A stretch of 64,000 nucleotides of DNA from Niabella drilacis (GTDB lineage Bacteria; Bacteroidota; Bacteroidia; Chitinophagales; Chitinophagaceae): positions 1-64,000 of the forward strand of contig NZ_FMZO01000002.1 in assembly GCF_900101395.1 (NCBI RefSeq), given 5' to 3'. Of the stretch, positions 1 to 8,228 are shown piece by piece. The notes beneath the pieces were generated by a model. The model ran no database searches, was not told the origin of the DNA, and was given only the letters and a program-made list of their open reading frames with translations. Each line of letters begins with the position of its first letter. The first letter of the stretch is position 1. The translations under genes and the position numbers were made by a program.

Positions 1-36
1 TGAAACCCATTTTTACCATCACTAAAAGGATGCTTG

Positions 37-249
37 TTATTTATTGTTACGTATCCGAGCGTCGTGAGGTTTTTTTTTACGCTTATCGTTGCCCGGAGTG
101 CTAATGTTCTTTTCCAGGACCTCCCGACCCAAGTCCTGCCAAATTCTTACAAACTCGCTTTCATAATCATAAAAATCAGTAAGCAGGTTCAATCGCTGGA
201 GCTCATCATATCGTTTTTCTGCTGCATCAAGGTATTGTTGTTTGGTCAT
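37..249 (-). pseudogene. Short ORF at window edge, first half of a frameshifted gene
   Basis: A 70-codon reading frame starts with ATG at 249 and is rich in charged residues (it begins MTKQQYLDAAEKRYDEL). It ends just after a run of nine A on the coding strand (positions 78-70), where the frame reads KRKKK and then soon stops. Skipping one base in that run opens a second frame that stays open to the window edge and reads NLTTLGYVTINNKHPFSDGK. A two-frame gene joined at an A-run is typical of insertion-sequence transposases, but a one-base mutation in a single gene would look the same. I could not assign a family. The rest of the gene lies outside the window. Confidence 0.4.
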
Positions 250-366
250 GACTTATGGGTTTGTTTCTTAAATTTACCCATTATCCCAAAATAACTATGC
301 GAAAATTTGAAATGCACCCGATAGGTCCCTAACCGGATATCCTGTATTTTGCTTATTATTGTAAAA

Positions 367-1010
367 ATGATCAGCAATGAAATCCGCTACAAACTTCAAA
401 ATATCGTTAGAGGAACTGTCCTTGAGGAACAGGAAGATCATTGCACGGCAATCAGAAACTTCCTATGCTCAGGCTTTGAAGCAGGTCCAACAATTAAAAG
501 CAAATTCGAAAGTAGGGCAGTCCTTAAAAAAGAACGGCTAACGTATTAGAAACCTATGCGCAGCAACAGGGATATTGGTTGAATGTTCTGTCGCCAGGAA
601 GTAGGTATCTGGCTAAAGGAGGCGAGGCTACGGTGTATCTGGCCGCTGACTATCGGAATGTTATTAAGGTCAACGACGCGGTTTACTATGCTACCTGGTT
701 AGAATATTTCGACAGTGTTTTAATCCACAATCTTCTTTTTCCTGATACCGCTTATTCTTTATTGGGATTCATGAAAATCAACAATACGTTCTTTATCGCC
801 GTTCAGCAGCCGTTCATTCAGGGAGCGTCAGCTGATCTTTCAGATATCAATATGCTGCTTACCTATAATGGCTTTAGCAATATAAAAAGACAGGATTATT
901 TTAACGATGAGTTTGGTTTGTTGTTAGAAGATATGCATGACGAGAACGTAATAGCTAAAGAAAATTCATTGTTTTTTATTGATACCGTGTTTTATATATT
1001 GAAGCGGTAG
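367..1010 (+). pseudogene. Kinase-like protein (polyvalent-protein kinase type), frameshifted
   Basis: Two frames together encode about 215 residues. The first, from ATG 367 (MISNEIRYKLQNIVRG), stops at 549. The second continues the same protein from about 531 to 1010. The break falls at six A (526-531), and a -1 shift there joins the parts as LKK-RTANVLETYAQQQGYW. The second half has protein-kinase landmarks: a glycine-rich loop GGEATVYL, a lysine in VIKVND, a catalytic-loop-like DMHDENV and a metal-site-like FFIDTVF. It resembles kinase-like proteins carried on Bacteroidota mobile elements and in polyvalent proteins (recalled, not searched). It may be inactivated, read by slippage, or a homopolymer sequencing error. 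Its neighbour is the broken edge ORF, which suggests decayed mobile DNA. Confidence 0.6.
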
Positions 1011-1182
1011 TGGCATCTTTGGACACCCGTTTCAATATCGGCATAGTCCATCAAAATGTTTGTGAAAGAAGACCAACAATAGCTGAACGCGCCTTTCCTG
1101 GTATCCCTGGGCACTGGTCTTTCCTGAGCCTTTTTTATGCGGACCGGGGCCATCCTTAAAAAGGAACAGGATACAACCAGCG

Positions 1183-1806
1183 CTACTTCATTTTCTTTAA
1201 TACTTTTTCCACCCGTTTACGTTTGCTTTCTTTTTCAAAATCGTTAAGTCGCGCCGTAAGTGCTTGCGTAAAGGCCGCTTTGTTGCTTTCGTTAATAACG
1301 GGCAATGCGTTTTCCGCATACATGGGCAGCTGGTTGGCCGGGCAGTTGCGCAATTGCTCGTTCAGCAAAGCAAATGCATCGGCCGCGTGTGCTTTCACCC
1401 CACATAATTTGATAAGGATGGATACAAAATGGTCTCTTGTAATCACCGAGCCGCTATCCGCAGCAGCTGCCAGTACCGGAATGGACCGGAACGTTGCACC
1501 GGTATCTTCCATGGCTACCTGATCCAGCGCCGCCATGGCGCCCCATTGCAGGCGGTTGTTTTTGCTGCCCAGGAGACGGATAAAATCGTCGAAATACGGC
1601 AGGATCAAAGCGGGCTTCAGGCTGCCGGTCTCATACAGGGTCTTTATACAGTCGTGCTGGATATCTTTGTTTTTGTTCGACAGGTTTTCTACAAGCTCCC
1701 CGACGGCCTTTTTATTATTGGTTTTTGCGATCTGTGCAGCCAGTTCCTGGTTGGGAACTTCGTCCCTGCGACCCAGGGATGTGGAAAGTTGCGCGATAAT
1801 GCTCAT
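1183..1806 (-). CDS. HEAT-repeat-like protein
   Basis: This 207-residue soluble protein has no signal peptide. Leucine- and alanine-rich helical pairs recur about every 35-40 residues (for example AVGELVENLSNKNKDIQHDCIK and LQWGAMAALDQVA), as in HEAT/ARM solenoids, which usually act as protein-binding scaffolds. No catalytic motif is visible. The C-terminus is strongly basic (KESKRKRVEKVLKKMK), which could contact nucleic acid. It is divergent from the HAD phosphatase at 1966. The partner and role are unknown. Confidence 0.75.
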   Translation of the reverse strand: MSIIAQLSTSLGRRDEVPNQELAAQIAKTNNKKAVGELVENLSNKNKDIQHDCIKTLYETGSLKPALILPYFDDFIRLLGSKNNRLQWGAMAALDQVAMEDTGATFRSIPVLAAAADSGSVITRDHFVSILIKLCGVKAHAADAFALLNEQLRNCPANQLPMYAENALPVINESNKAAFTQALTARLNDFEKESKRKRVEKVLKKMK

Positions 1807-1965
1807 TGTGTTATATTCGGAGTTGTATTGGGTAATGATGATCAGCCGCTGTAATGTAACAAGAAGCGGTGACCTGGTAAAGAAATTTTTTAGGGCGGCA
1901 GGCGCACTGCTGTTGTTGATGGCATTTTTTGAGCCTGGGCATATTCATAAGGATTACAGATAAAG

Positions 1966-2667
1966 ATGCAGCATATGTTTAAAGTTGAAGGGGCGGAAGC
2001 CCGGCCGGACAGGGGTTTGCCAAGCCGGAAAAATATTTTCTTTGACCTGGATGGTACCTTAACCGATTCCGGGAGCGGGATCATCAATTCTGTACAGTAT
2101 GCGCTGGATAAAATGGCGCTGGAGGAGCCGCATCCGGAGGAGTTGTTCCGGTTCATTGGTCCGCCGCTGCATCATACCTTCAGTACCCGCTACGGGCTCA
2201 CCAATACGGATACCGATAAGGCAGTAGGCTTTTACCGGGAATACTTCAGTGAAAAGGGATGGGCCGAAAACCAGGTCTATCCGGGCATCAGCGCCATGCT
2301 GGGGCAGCTGGCGGAACGGTACCGGTTATTTGTAGTTACGTCAAAACCGGAAGTATTTGCCCGCAGGATCATTGCACATTTTGAGCTGGGGCCGTTTTTT
2401 GAGAACATTACCGGAAGCAGGCTGGATAATACGATGACGGACAAAACGGAATTGATCCGGCACACATTATCGACCTGTGAGCTGGATCCGGCAGCTACCA
2501 TCATGGTGGGCGATCGCAAATACGATATCATGGGTGCCAGGAATAACGGGGTAACGGCTGCCGGAGTGCTGTACGGGTATGGTACTGAAACGGAATTGCT
2601 GGAGCACGGGGCAGATCATTTGCTGAGGACGGTATCGGACCTCGGCGGGTTCCTGCTTAACGAATAA
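1966..2667 (+). CDS. HAD-superfamily phosphatase, phosphoglycolate phosphatase type
   Basis: The protein has 233 residues and all HAD motifs: FFDLDGTLTDS (nucleophile Asp near residue 27, acid/base Asp near 29), a Thr/Ser in VTSKP, and GDRKYDIMGA for magnesium binding. The helical cap between motifs I and II marks subfamily IA, which includes phosphoglycolate phosphatase and beta-phosphoglucomutase. The likely role is dephosphorylation of a small phosphorylated metabolite in the cytoplasm; the substrate cannot be read from sequence. About 25 residues precede the motif-I strand, so the ATG at 1975 is an alternative start. The gene stands alone, 62 bases before the secreted phosphoesterase. Confidence 0.85.
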   Translation: MQHMFKVEGAEARPDRGLPSRKNIFFDLDGTLTDSGSGIINSVQYALDKMALEEPHPEELFRFIGPPLHHTFSTRYGLTNTDTDKAVGFYREYFSEKGWAENQVYPGISAMLGQLAERYRLFVVTSKPEVFARRIIAHFELGPFFENITGSRLDNTMTDKTELIRHTLSTCELDPAATIMVGDRKYDIMGARNNGVTAAGVLYGYGTETELLEHGADHLLRTVSDLGGFLLNE

Positions 2668-2728
2668 TTGATATTGAATTTTTGGCGGATGGATTTGCCG
2701 GTAAACAGATCTTGCCTATCTTGCTTCA

Positions 2729-4579
2729 ATGAAACGAATTCTTTGTATGGGCCTTTGCTGCCTGTTGGTAAAACTGGCTGTAGCCCAATCCTCCTTTCAG
2801 TTTGCCCAGATCTCCGATCTGCACATCGGCTCCCACGATGCGGATGAAGATCTCCGGAGAACCGTAAATGACATCAACGCCAACCCCGATATCCGGTTTG
2901 TGATCGCTTCCGGCGATATCACCGAATTTGGTGCGGATGCGGAAATAAAACTTGCAAAGCAAATACTGGATTCGCTGAACAAGCCCTGGTACATCATCCC
3001 CGGCAACCATGACGACAACTGGTCTGAAAGCGGTACCAATACCTTTAACCGCATATTTGGCAATGAAGTATTTGCCTTTAGTTACGGAGGCATTCATTTC
3101 CTGGGAGCCAATTGCGGACCCAATATGAAAATGAGCCCCGGCCAGGTCCCTTATGGAAATATTGTATGGCTCGATTCGGTGCTGGCCACCATCCCCGCAA
3201 GGGAGCCGGTCATATTTGTAGATCATTATCCCCTCGACTCCTCATTGAACAACTGGTATGAGATCGCGGACCGTTTAAAGAAACGCAATATACAGCTGTA
3301 TATGTGCGGACACGGGCATCAGAACCACCGGTATGATTTTGAAGGCATCCCCGGTATAATGGGGCGATCGAACCTGAGGGCAAAAGACAGCATCGGCGGC
3401 TATAATATTATTACCATTGAGAACGGGCACGCCGTTTACCGGGAGCGCCAACCGGGATTGGAAACAAAAAAGGAGTGGGCCGTCGTAGCGCTCAAAGACC
3501 ATCACCTGGAGACAGACACCCGGAGCTGGTCCCGGCCCTCTTATGCCATTAATGAGCAGTACCCGCAGGTAAAAGAGATCTGGCGCTATCAGGATTCATC
3601 AGACATCGGCAACGGTTTTGTCCTGTATAAGAACCGGATCATTACACCGGACAGCCGTGGAAGGGTCCTCGCTATTGATCCGGGTGCAAACAGGGTTGTA
3701 TGGCGGTTTGTGACCGGGGGAAAGATCTACGCAGCGCCGGCTATTGAGAAAAACAGGGTGGTGATCCCCTCCACAGACGGTACGGTCTATTGTCTGAATG
3801 CCGATAGTGGAACCGTGCTTTGGTCAACAGCAACCGCCCGGTCGATCGTTGCTACGCCGGTTATAAAGAACAGTACCGTTTTCGTAGGATCGTCCGAAGG
3901 CAAATTCAGGGCACTCCGGCTATCCGATGGTAAAACCCTGTGGGAATATGACAGCGTAAAGAATTTTGTAAAAGCGGAGCCGCTTTATACACAAGGCAAA
4001 CTGATCTTTGGCAGCTGGGGCAACGAGTTGTATGCACTGAACGGTAAAACGGGGAAAGCGGAATGGGTTTTTCATGACGGCTATGGTAACCGGATGCTGT
4101 CACCGGCGTCCTGTTTGCCCGTAGAAGCGTTTGGACGCATCTTTATGGTAGCGCCGGACCGGTATATGACCGCGCTGGATGCTGCTACCGGAAAACTGGT
4201 TTGGAAACACCGCTGGAGCGAGCATTGGGTACGGGAATCGATGGGCCTTTCGGCCGATAAAAAACTGGTATTTGCCAAAACCATGCAGGGCCACCTGGTA
4301 GGTATCGATACCCGGTCCGACAGTGCGGTCGTGGCCTGGAAAACAGATAATGTGTTTAACTATGAGCTCAATCCTTCGGTGATCACCGAGCGGAAGGGGC
4401 GTGTATATGCGTTCAGTGATAAAGGCGTCATTGCCGCATTTGACCGGAAGACCGGGGCCACAGTATGGGTGCATAAAGTGGCCAATTGCCTGGTACACGA
4501 CCTGCAGTTCATCAACGACCGGAAAATAGCCCTGACCACGATGGATGGAAAAGTGGTGCTCCTTCAGATCCCTAAATAA
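2729..4579 (+). CDS. Secreted metallophosphoesterase fused to PQQ-type beta-propeller
   Basis: The 616-residue protein starts with a signal peptide (MKRILCMGLCCLLVKLAVAQ, cleavage near residue 20). Residues 25-245 form a calcineurin-like phosphoesterase with the metal ligands D30/H32, GD at 62-63, GNHD at 92-95, a later VDHYP and CGHGH. From about residue 265 to the end there are repeated PQQ-type blades (for example YCLNADSGTVLWS and YALNGKTGKAEWVF), as in BamB-like propellers. The protein should act in the periplasm or on the outer surface as a phosphohydrolase; the propeller probably gives substrate or partner binding. The stop overlaps the mnmD start (TAATG), so the two genes are co-transcribed although functionally unrelated. 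Confidence 0.85.
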   Translation: MKRILCMGLCCLLVKLAVAQSSFQFAQISDLHIGSHDADEDLRRTVNDINANPDIRFVIASGDITEFGADAEIKLAKQILDSLNKPWYIIPGNHDDNWSESGTNTFNRIFGNEVFAFSYGGIHFLGANCGPNMKMSPGQVPYGNIVWLDSVLATIPAREPVIFVDHYPLDSSLNNWYEIADRLKKRNIQLYMCGHGHQNHRYDFEGIPGIMGRSNLRAKDSIGGYNIITIENGHAVYRERQPGLETKKEWAVVALKDHHLETDTRSWSRPSYAINEQYPQVKEIWRYQDSSDIGNGFVLYKNRIITPDSRGRVLAIDPGANRVVWRFVTGGKIYAAPAIEKNRVVIPSTDGTVYCLNADSGTVLWSTATARSIVATPVIKNSTVFVGSSEGKFRALRLSDGKTLWEYDSVKNFVKAEPLYTQGKLIFGSWGNELYALNGKTGKAEWVFHDGYGNRMLSPASCLPVEAFGRIFMVAPDRYMTALDAATGKLVWKHRWSEHWVRESMGLSADKKLVFAKTMQGHLVGIDTRSDSAVVAWKTDNVFNYELNPSVITERKGRVYAFSDKGVIAAFDRKTGATVWVHKVANCLVHDLQFINDRKIALTTMDGKVVLLQIPK

Positions 4580-5271
4580 TGACTGCTGCAGATTACTATA
4601 TCATAGCGTCGGGTGATGGTTCCGCCAGTGTGGGGATCAGCGGAACCAACATCAGCTTCCATTCTACCCGGGGGGCATTTACAGAGTCGATGCAGGTATT
4701 CATCGAAAACGGGCTGAACTATTATCTGGAAGCGCACCGGCCTGCGGAACTCAGCATTCTTGAGATTGGTTTCGGCACCGGTTTAAATGCCCTGCTGACG
4801 GCGCAGGCAATCAATACTCAAAAGGGGCTGCTCCGTTATACCAGTGTAGACCGATATCCGCTGACGGAAGCCGTTTACAGCCGGTTGAACTATGGGGCCT
4901 TTACCCGGTCCCCGGACCTGTATCAACAGCTGATGACCGCTGCCTGGGGGCAGGAGGTACGGATCGGGGATAAGCTCCTGCTTAAAAAGATCGAAGCCGA
5001 CCTGCAGGAGTACCAGCCGGATCAGCAATACGATATCTGTTATTTTGATGCGTTTGCACCCGAAGACCAGCCGGAGCTCTGGACAATCGATATCTTTAAA
5101 AAAATAAGGAGCAGCATGAGTGAAGGCGGGGTGCTGGTAACTTACTGTTCCAAATCCGTAGTGCGCAGGACGCTGCAGGAGGCCGGGTTTGTGGTGCAGA
5201 AGTTAAAAGGCCCGCCGGGAAAGCGGGAGGTAGTACGCGCTGTTGCAACGTCAATGTCCCCGGGAAACTAA
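4579..5271 (+). CDS. mnmD: tRNA 5-methylaminomethyl-2-thiouridine methyltransferase (MnmD, single-domain)
   Basis: The 230-residue protein matches the methyltransferase half of MnmC. It has an AdoMet site EIGFGTGLNALL near residues 61-72, an acidic residue in TSVDRYPL, the signature DAFAPEDQPELWT, and a C-terminal GPPGKREVVRA. It should transfer a methyl group from AdoMet to the wobble uridine of tRNA (nm5s2U to mnm5s2U). The FAD-dependent oxidase domain present in E. coli MnmC is absent, so this is a stand-alone MnmD-type enzyme. The ATG overlaps the previous stop by one base. The 3' end overlaps the converging DUF4126 gene by 21 bases. Confidence 0.88.
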   Translation: MTAADYYIIASGDGSASVGISGTNISFHSTRGAFTESMQVFIENGLNYYLEAHRPAELSILEIGFGTGLNALLTAQAINTQKGLLRYTSVDRYPLTEAVYSRLNYGAFTRSPDLYQQLMTAAWGQEVRIGDKLLLKKIEADLQEYQPDQQYDICYFDAFAPEDQPELWTIDIFKKIRSSMSEGGVLVTYCSKSVVRRTLQEAGFVVQKLKGPPGKREVVRAVATSMSPGN

Positions 5272-5886
5272 AGGCTTCCCGCGTATTTTCCGGATCATTT
5301 TCCGGATGATCCAGATAAAAAACAGGATAAACAAAACCGCCATGATCACCGGTATCAGAAAGCTCAGCACCGATCCGCCAATCGCAGCGGCATTTTCACT
5401 GGTGGCCACTACATTATTTCCCATTCCCAGCGTTGTTTTGCTGCTCAATAATCGCAGCAACCCGGTTCCGGAGGCGATCAGTCCTGCACCGCCGCCCCCC
5501 GCTACAATACCGATGATCCATTTCATCCAGTCGTTTTCAATAGGGATCACCGAGGTGGCCAGCAGTGTGCCGGCAATGGCGGCCAATGGAGCTGCGATCG
5601 TATCGAGGATATTATCAACAAAAGGAATGTAGTAGCCGGCGATTTCAAAAACGGTGGCAAAGCCCAGGGCGATCAGCGCCGGCATGGAGGAAAGCCATAC
5701 AAAGCTATCAGAAAAATGAAACAGCTCAAACCGCCCGGCAAGGCCCGCTACCAGCATGGGAACAAAGACCCTGAAGCCGCAACATGCAGCCAGTGCGATA
5801 CCCAGCGCTGCCGCCGAAAAGGTTTGTGCATCCCAGTTCATATAGTAATTTACAAAATTCTGTGCATATGCTGCATTCTGGTGCAT
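5251..5886 (-). CDS. DUF4126 membrane protein
   Basis: The 211-residue integral membrane protein has about five hydrophobic segments. The small-residue pattern (AACCGFRVFVPMLVAGLAGR, IVAGGGGAGLIASGTGLLR) is typical of DUF4126, a family of unknown function common in Bacteroidota. A basic tail follows the last membrane segment (RKMIRKIRGKPLVSRGH). Met16 (5841) is an alternative start that would remove a polar leader. The gene converges on mnmD with a 21-base overlap, so the two mRNAs are antisense at their ends. Confidence 0.8.
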   Translation of the reverse strand: MHQNAAYAQNFVNYYMNWDAQTFSAAALGIALAACCGFRVFVPMLVAGLAGRFELFHFSDSFVWLSSMPALIALGFATVFEIAGYYIPFVDNILDTIAAPLAAIAGTLLATSVIPIENDWMKWIIGIVAGGGGAGLIASGTGLLRLLSSKTTLGMGNNVVATSENAAAIGGSVLSFLIPVIMAVLFILFFIWIIRKMIRKIRGKPLVSRGH

Positions 5887-6051
5887 AACAATTTTATTGC
5901 CAGGAGCAGTCCCTTGGTTCCGGAACGTACTGATTCCTGGCCTCCCGTGCCGATCGTTCGGCGCGGGAAAATGTTATGTATCCCGCAACCGGTGACCTCC
6001 TGATTTTTCCGGCTGCACAGTCCCTGTCGCCGGCCGCGGTGCCGGAGGGCA

Positions 6052-6738
6052 TCAATGGTCTGACGTGTAGCGGTCTGAAAGTTCTTTCATTTCCTTCCAG
6101 GTGTAACGGAAAACGCCTGTGCGGCCGGTGTGTACGGCTTCGATCATGGCGCTGGCTACCTCACCGGCATCAATGGCCCTGTATTTTAACCAGGAGCCGG
6201 ACAGCAGCGAGGAGGCCGGTTTCATGATCCGCTGGCCGATAGTTTCCATACGTCGATGCTCCTTTCTTTGGCCCAGTAACAGGCTGGGCTGCATAATGTG
6301 CAGGCTGGGCATACCGGTAGCGGCCAGGTCTTCTTCTGTCTTCCCCTTTAGTTGCAGGTAAAAATTGCTGCTGCTGCTGTTGGCACCGATGGCAGAAACC
6401 AGCACCATTTCCCGGCAACCCGCTTCCAGGGCCATCCTGCATACCCGCAGGGGGATGTCATGGTCGATCTGCCAGTAACGTTTCCGGTCGCCACCTACTT
6501 TTTTCAGCGTGGTTCCGATGGCGCAGAACACAACCGCTACATCCACAAGTGCCAGCAGTATGGATTCTGCATCGTTAAAGTCGACCAGCTTTTCCTCCTG
6601 TTTGGGATGCAGGGGCGTTGCCGGCCATCTTACCAGTGTTCTTATCGTGCCGTATTCCGGATCTTCCGACAAATGCCGGAGTAATTGTGAACCGATAAGG
6701 CCGCCGGAACCAATGATCGCTGCGGTTTTTTTTCCCAT
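6052..6738 (-). CDS. NAD(P)-binding Rossmann oxidoreductase (atypical SDR, HTATIP2-like)
   Basis: I start this 228-residue protein at ATG 6738 (MGKKTAAIIGSGGLIGSQLL), because the glycine-rich dinucleotide motif GSGGLIG then lies close to the N-terminus as the family requires; an upstream start at 6792 would overlap murB. Further landmarks are FCAIGTTLKKVGGD, LVSAIGANSSSSNFYLQLKG (a candidate YxxxK region with YLQLK) and LHIMQPSLLLG. It resembles NAD(P)H-binding proteins of the HTATIP2/YbjT group, cytoplasmic with unknown substrate. It is divergent from murB, with 36 bases between the start codons. Confidence 0.75.
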   Translation of the reverse strand: MGKKTAAIIGSGGLIGSQLLRHLSEDPEYGTIRTLVRWPATPLHPKQEEKLVDFNDAESILLALVDVAVVFCAIGTTLKKVGGDRKRYWQIDHDIPLRVCRMALEAGCREMVLVSAIGANSSSSNFYLQLKGKTEEDLAATGMPSLHIMQPSLLLGQRKEHRRMETIGQRIMKPASSLLSGSWLKYRAIDAGEVASAMIEAVHTGRTGVFRYTWKEMKELSDRYTSDH

Positions 6739-6751
6739 AGAAAGAATAATG

Positions 6752-6759
6752 TTACTTTG
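6752..6759 (+). promoter_or_regulatory. Predicted -7 element of murB
   Basis: TTACTTTG differs from the Bacteroidota -7 consensus TAnnTTTG at one position and lies 15 bases before the murB ATG, implying a very short 5' leader. No convincing -33 TTG was found. Confidence 0.45.
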
Positions 6760-6774
6760 CAATACTTTAAAGCT

Positions 6775-7791
6775 ATGGAAATTCTGGATCATATTTCTTT
6801 AAAACCCTGTAACAGTTTTGGTATTGATGCCCGGGCAAGGCATTTTGCCAAAATAACTTCAGTTGCGGAGCTGCAGGAGGCGCTGGAGTGGGCTCAGAAA
6901 GCCGCAATGCCTACCCTGGTCATCGGAGGCGGCAGTAATATTTTACTGAGGGAAGATTACAATGGACTGGTCATCAAAAATGAATTGCTGGGGTACGAGG
7001 TGCTGGGAACAGATGAAGATTTTGTTTATGTAAAAGTAAATGCAGGAGAAGTATGGCACCGGTTTGTATTGCATTGCCTGGAGCATGCATATGCCGGTGT
7101 GGAGAACCTGGCGCTGATCCCCGGCTGCGTCGGCGCATCGCCCATGCAGAATATCGGGGCCTATGGGGTAGAGATCCGGGATGTGTTTCATGAGCTGACT
7201 GCGCTGCACCGGTATGAAGGATACCAGAGAACATTTACAAATGAAGACTGTGCCTTTGGATACCGGGAAAGCGTATTCAAACATGTATACAAAGATCAGT
7301 TTGTGATTACGGATGTGACCTACCGCCTTCGTAAAAAACCGGTCTATCACATTGAGTACGGAGCCATACGGCAGGAGCTGGAGCGCCAGCATGTGTCCGA
7401 ACTATCTATACAGGCCATTGCCCGCGCCGTGATCCATATCCGGTCTTCAAAACTGCCGGACCCGGCTGAGATCGGTAATGCCGGTAGCTTTTTTAAAAAC
7501 CCTTCTGTTGATCCTGCAAAATATGAATCGCTGAAAAAAGAATTTCCGGAGCTGGTGGCGTATGAAAATGAGGACGGAACGGTGAAACTGGCTGCCGGCT
7601 GGCTTATCGAGCATGCAGGCCTAAAAGGTTATCGCAAGGGCGACGCCGGGGTGCATGAAAAACAAGCTCTTGTGTTGGTTAACTATGGAAATGCCACCGG
7701 AAGCGAGATCCTGCAGGTATGTGACCTGGTGATGGATACGGTGTTTAAAAAATATGGAGTGACGTTGCATCCGGAGGTGAATATATTGTAA
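6775..7791 (+). CDS. murB: UDP-N-acetylenolpyruvoylglucosamine reductase (MurB)
   Basis: The 338-residue protein carries type I MurB hallmarks: LKPCNSFGI at the N-terminus, FAD-binding VIGGGSNILLREDYNGLVI, IPGCVGASPMQNIGAYGVE, the active-site region NAGSFFKNP, and the C-terminal AAGWLIEHAGLKGYRKGDAG. It reduces the enolpyruvyl ether of UDP-GlcNAc-enolpyruvate with NADPH to give UDP-MurNAc, the second committed step of peptidoglycan synthesis in the cytoplasm. ATG 6775 is chosen because the protein then starts directly at the FAD domain. Unlike in many bacteria, it is not inside a dcw-type cell-wall cluster here. A 437-base intergenic region with a long inverted repeat follows. Confidence 0.95.
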   Translation: MEILDHISLKPCNSFGIDARARHFAKITSVAELQEALEWAQKAAMPTLVIGGGSNILLREDYNGLVIKNELLGYEVLGTDEDFVYVKVNAGEVWHRFVLHCLEHAYAGVENLALIPGCVGASPMQNIGAYGVEIRDVFHELTALHRYEGYQRTFTNEDCAFGYRESVFKHVYKDQFVITDVTYRLRKKPVYHIEYGAIRQELERQHVSELSIQAIARAVIHIRSSKLPDPAEIGNAGSFFKNPSVDPAKYESLKKEFPELVAYENEDGTVKLAAGWLIEHAGLKGYRKGDAGVHEKQALVLVNYGNATGSEILQVCDLVMDTVFKKYGVTLHPEVNIL

Positions 7792-7924
7792 ACGTTGCCA
7801 GCGGTCAACTACCAGGCGGCTGTGTTCAGCCTCCAGGTTTGAGACATGAGCGATCCGTTACCAGTGTCATGTCCTGAAGGCTTATGTCGGATGACTCATA
7901 TCTGACATCTGGTAGCCCAGCCCC

Positions 7925-8177
7925 GGGGCAAACGCATCTGAATGGAGTGAAAAGAGCGCACCAGGAGCATTTTCAGGCACTGTAAGTGCCTCGTGTTTAT
8001 AGCAAGGTATTAAAGAGGAAACCCTGGCTCCCGTAGGAGCCGCGTGTTTGTTGGGTCTGAAATTTTACGCGGCTCCTACGGGAGCCGGGTTGATCAAAAC
8101 AGCACAGAGCTATAAACACGCTGCCCCTCCGGAGCTGAACAATGCTGAAATTAGATGCGTCTGCCCCGCCCCGGGGG
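7925..8177. repeat. Long imperfect inverted repeat with a perfect 20-bp core
   Basis: The 437-base gap between murB and the barrel gene is dominated by this element. The inner arms 8026-8045 and 8067-8086 are perfect 20-base reverse complements separated by 21 bases. Each arm is itself a small hairpin (GGCTCC-CGTA-GGAGCC). Outside them, matching blocks continue: CGTGTTTATAGC near 7991 pairs with GCTATAAACACG near 8110, and CCCCGGGGCAAACGCATCT near 7929 pairs with AGATGCGTCTGCCCCG near 8153. The whole folds as a hairpin of roughly 250 bases. It could be a REP/BIME-type or MITE-like element; no ORF is inside. A second, weaker hairpin lies at about 7858-7916 (ACCAGTGTCA against TGACATCTGGT). Confidence 0.8.
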
Positions 8178-8204
8178 ATTTGATCAGGGTTCTGCCAAAA
8201 TGCT

Positions 8205-8212
8205 TACCTTTG
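8205..8212 (+). promoter_or_regulatory. Promoter -7 element of the barrel gene
   Basis: TACCTTTG matches TAnnTTTG exactly. A TTTG at 8179-8182, 22 bases upstream, may serve as the -33 element. The start codon follows 16 bases later. Confidence 0.6.
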
Positions 8213-8228
8213 CGCAAATTTTTAAAAA

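Noticed and set aside
7925-8177. CRISPR array
   Set aside because: The blocks are inverted, not directly repeated, with no regular spacers. No cas genes are in the window.
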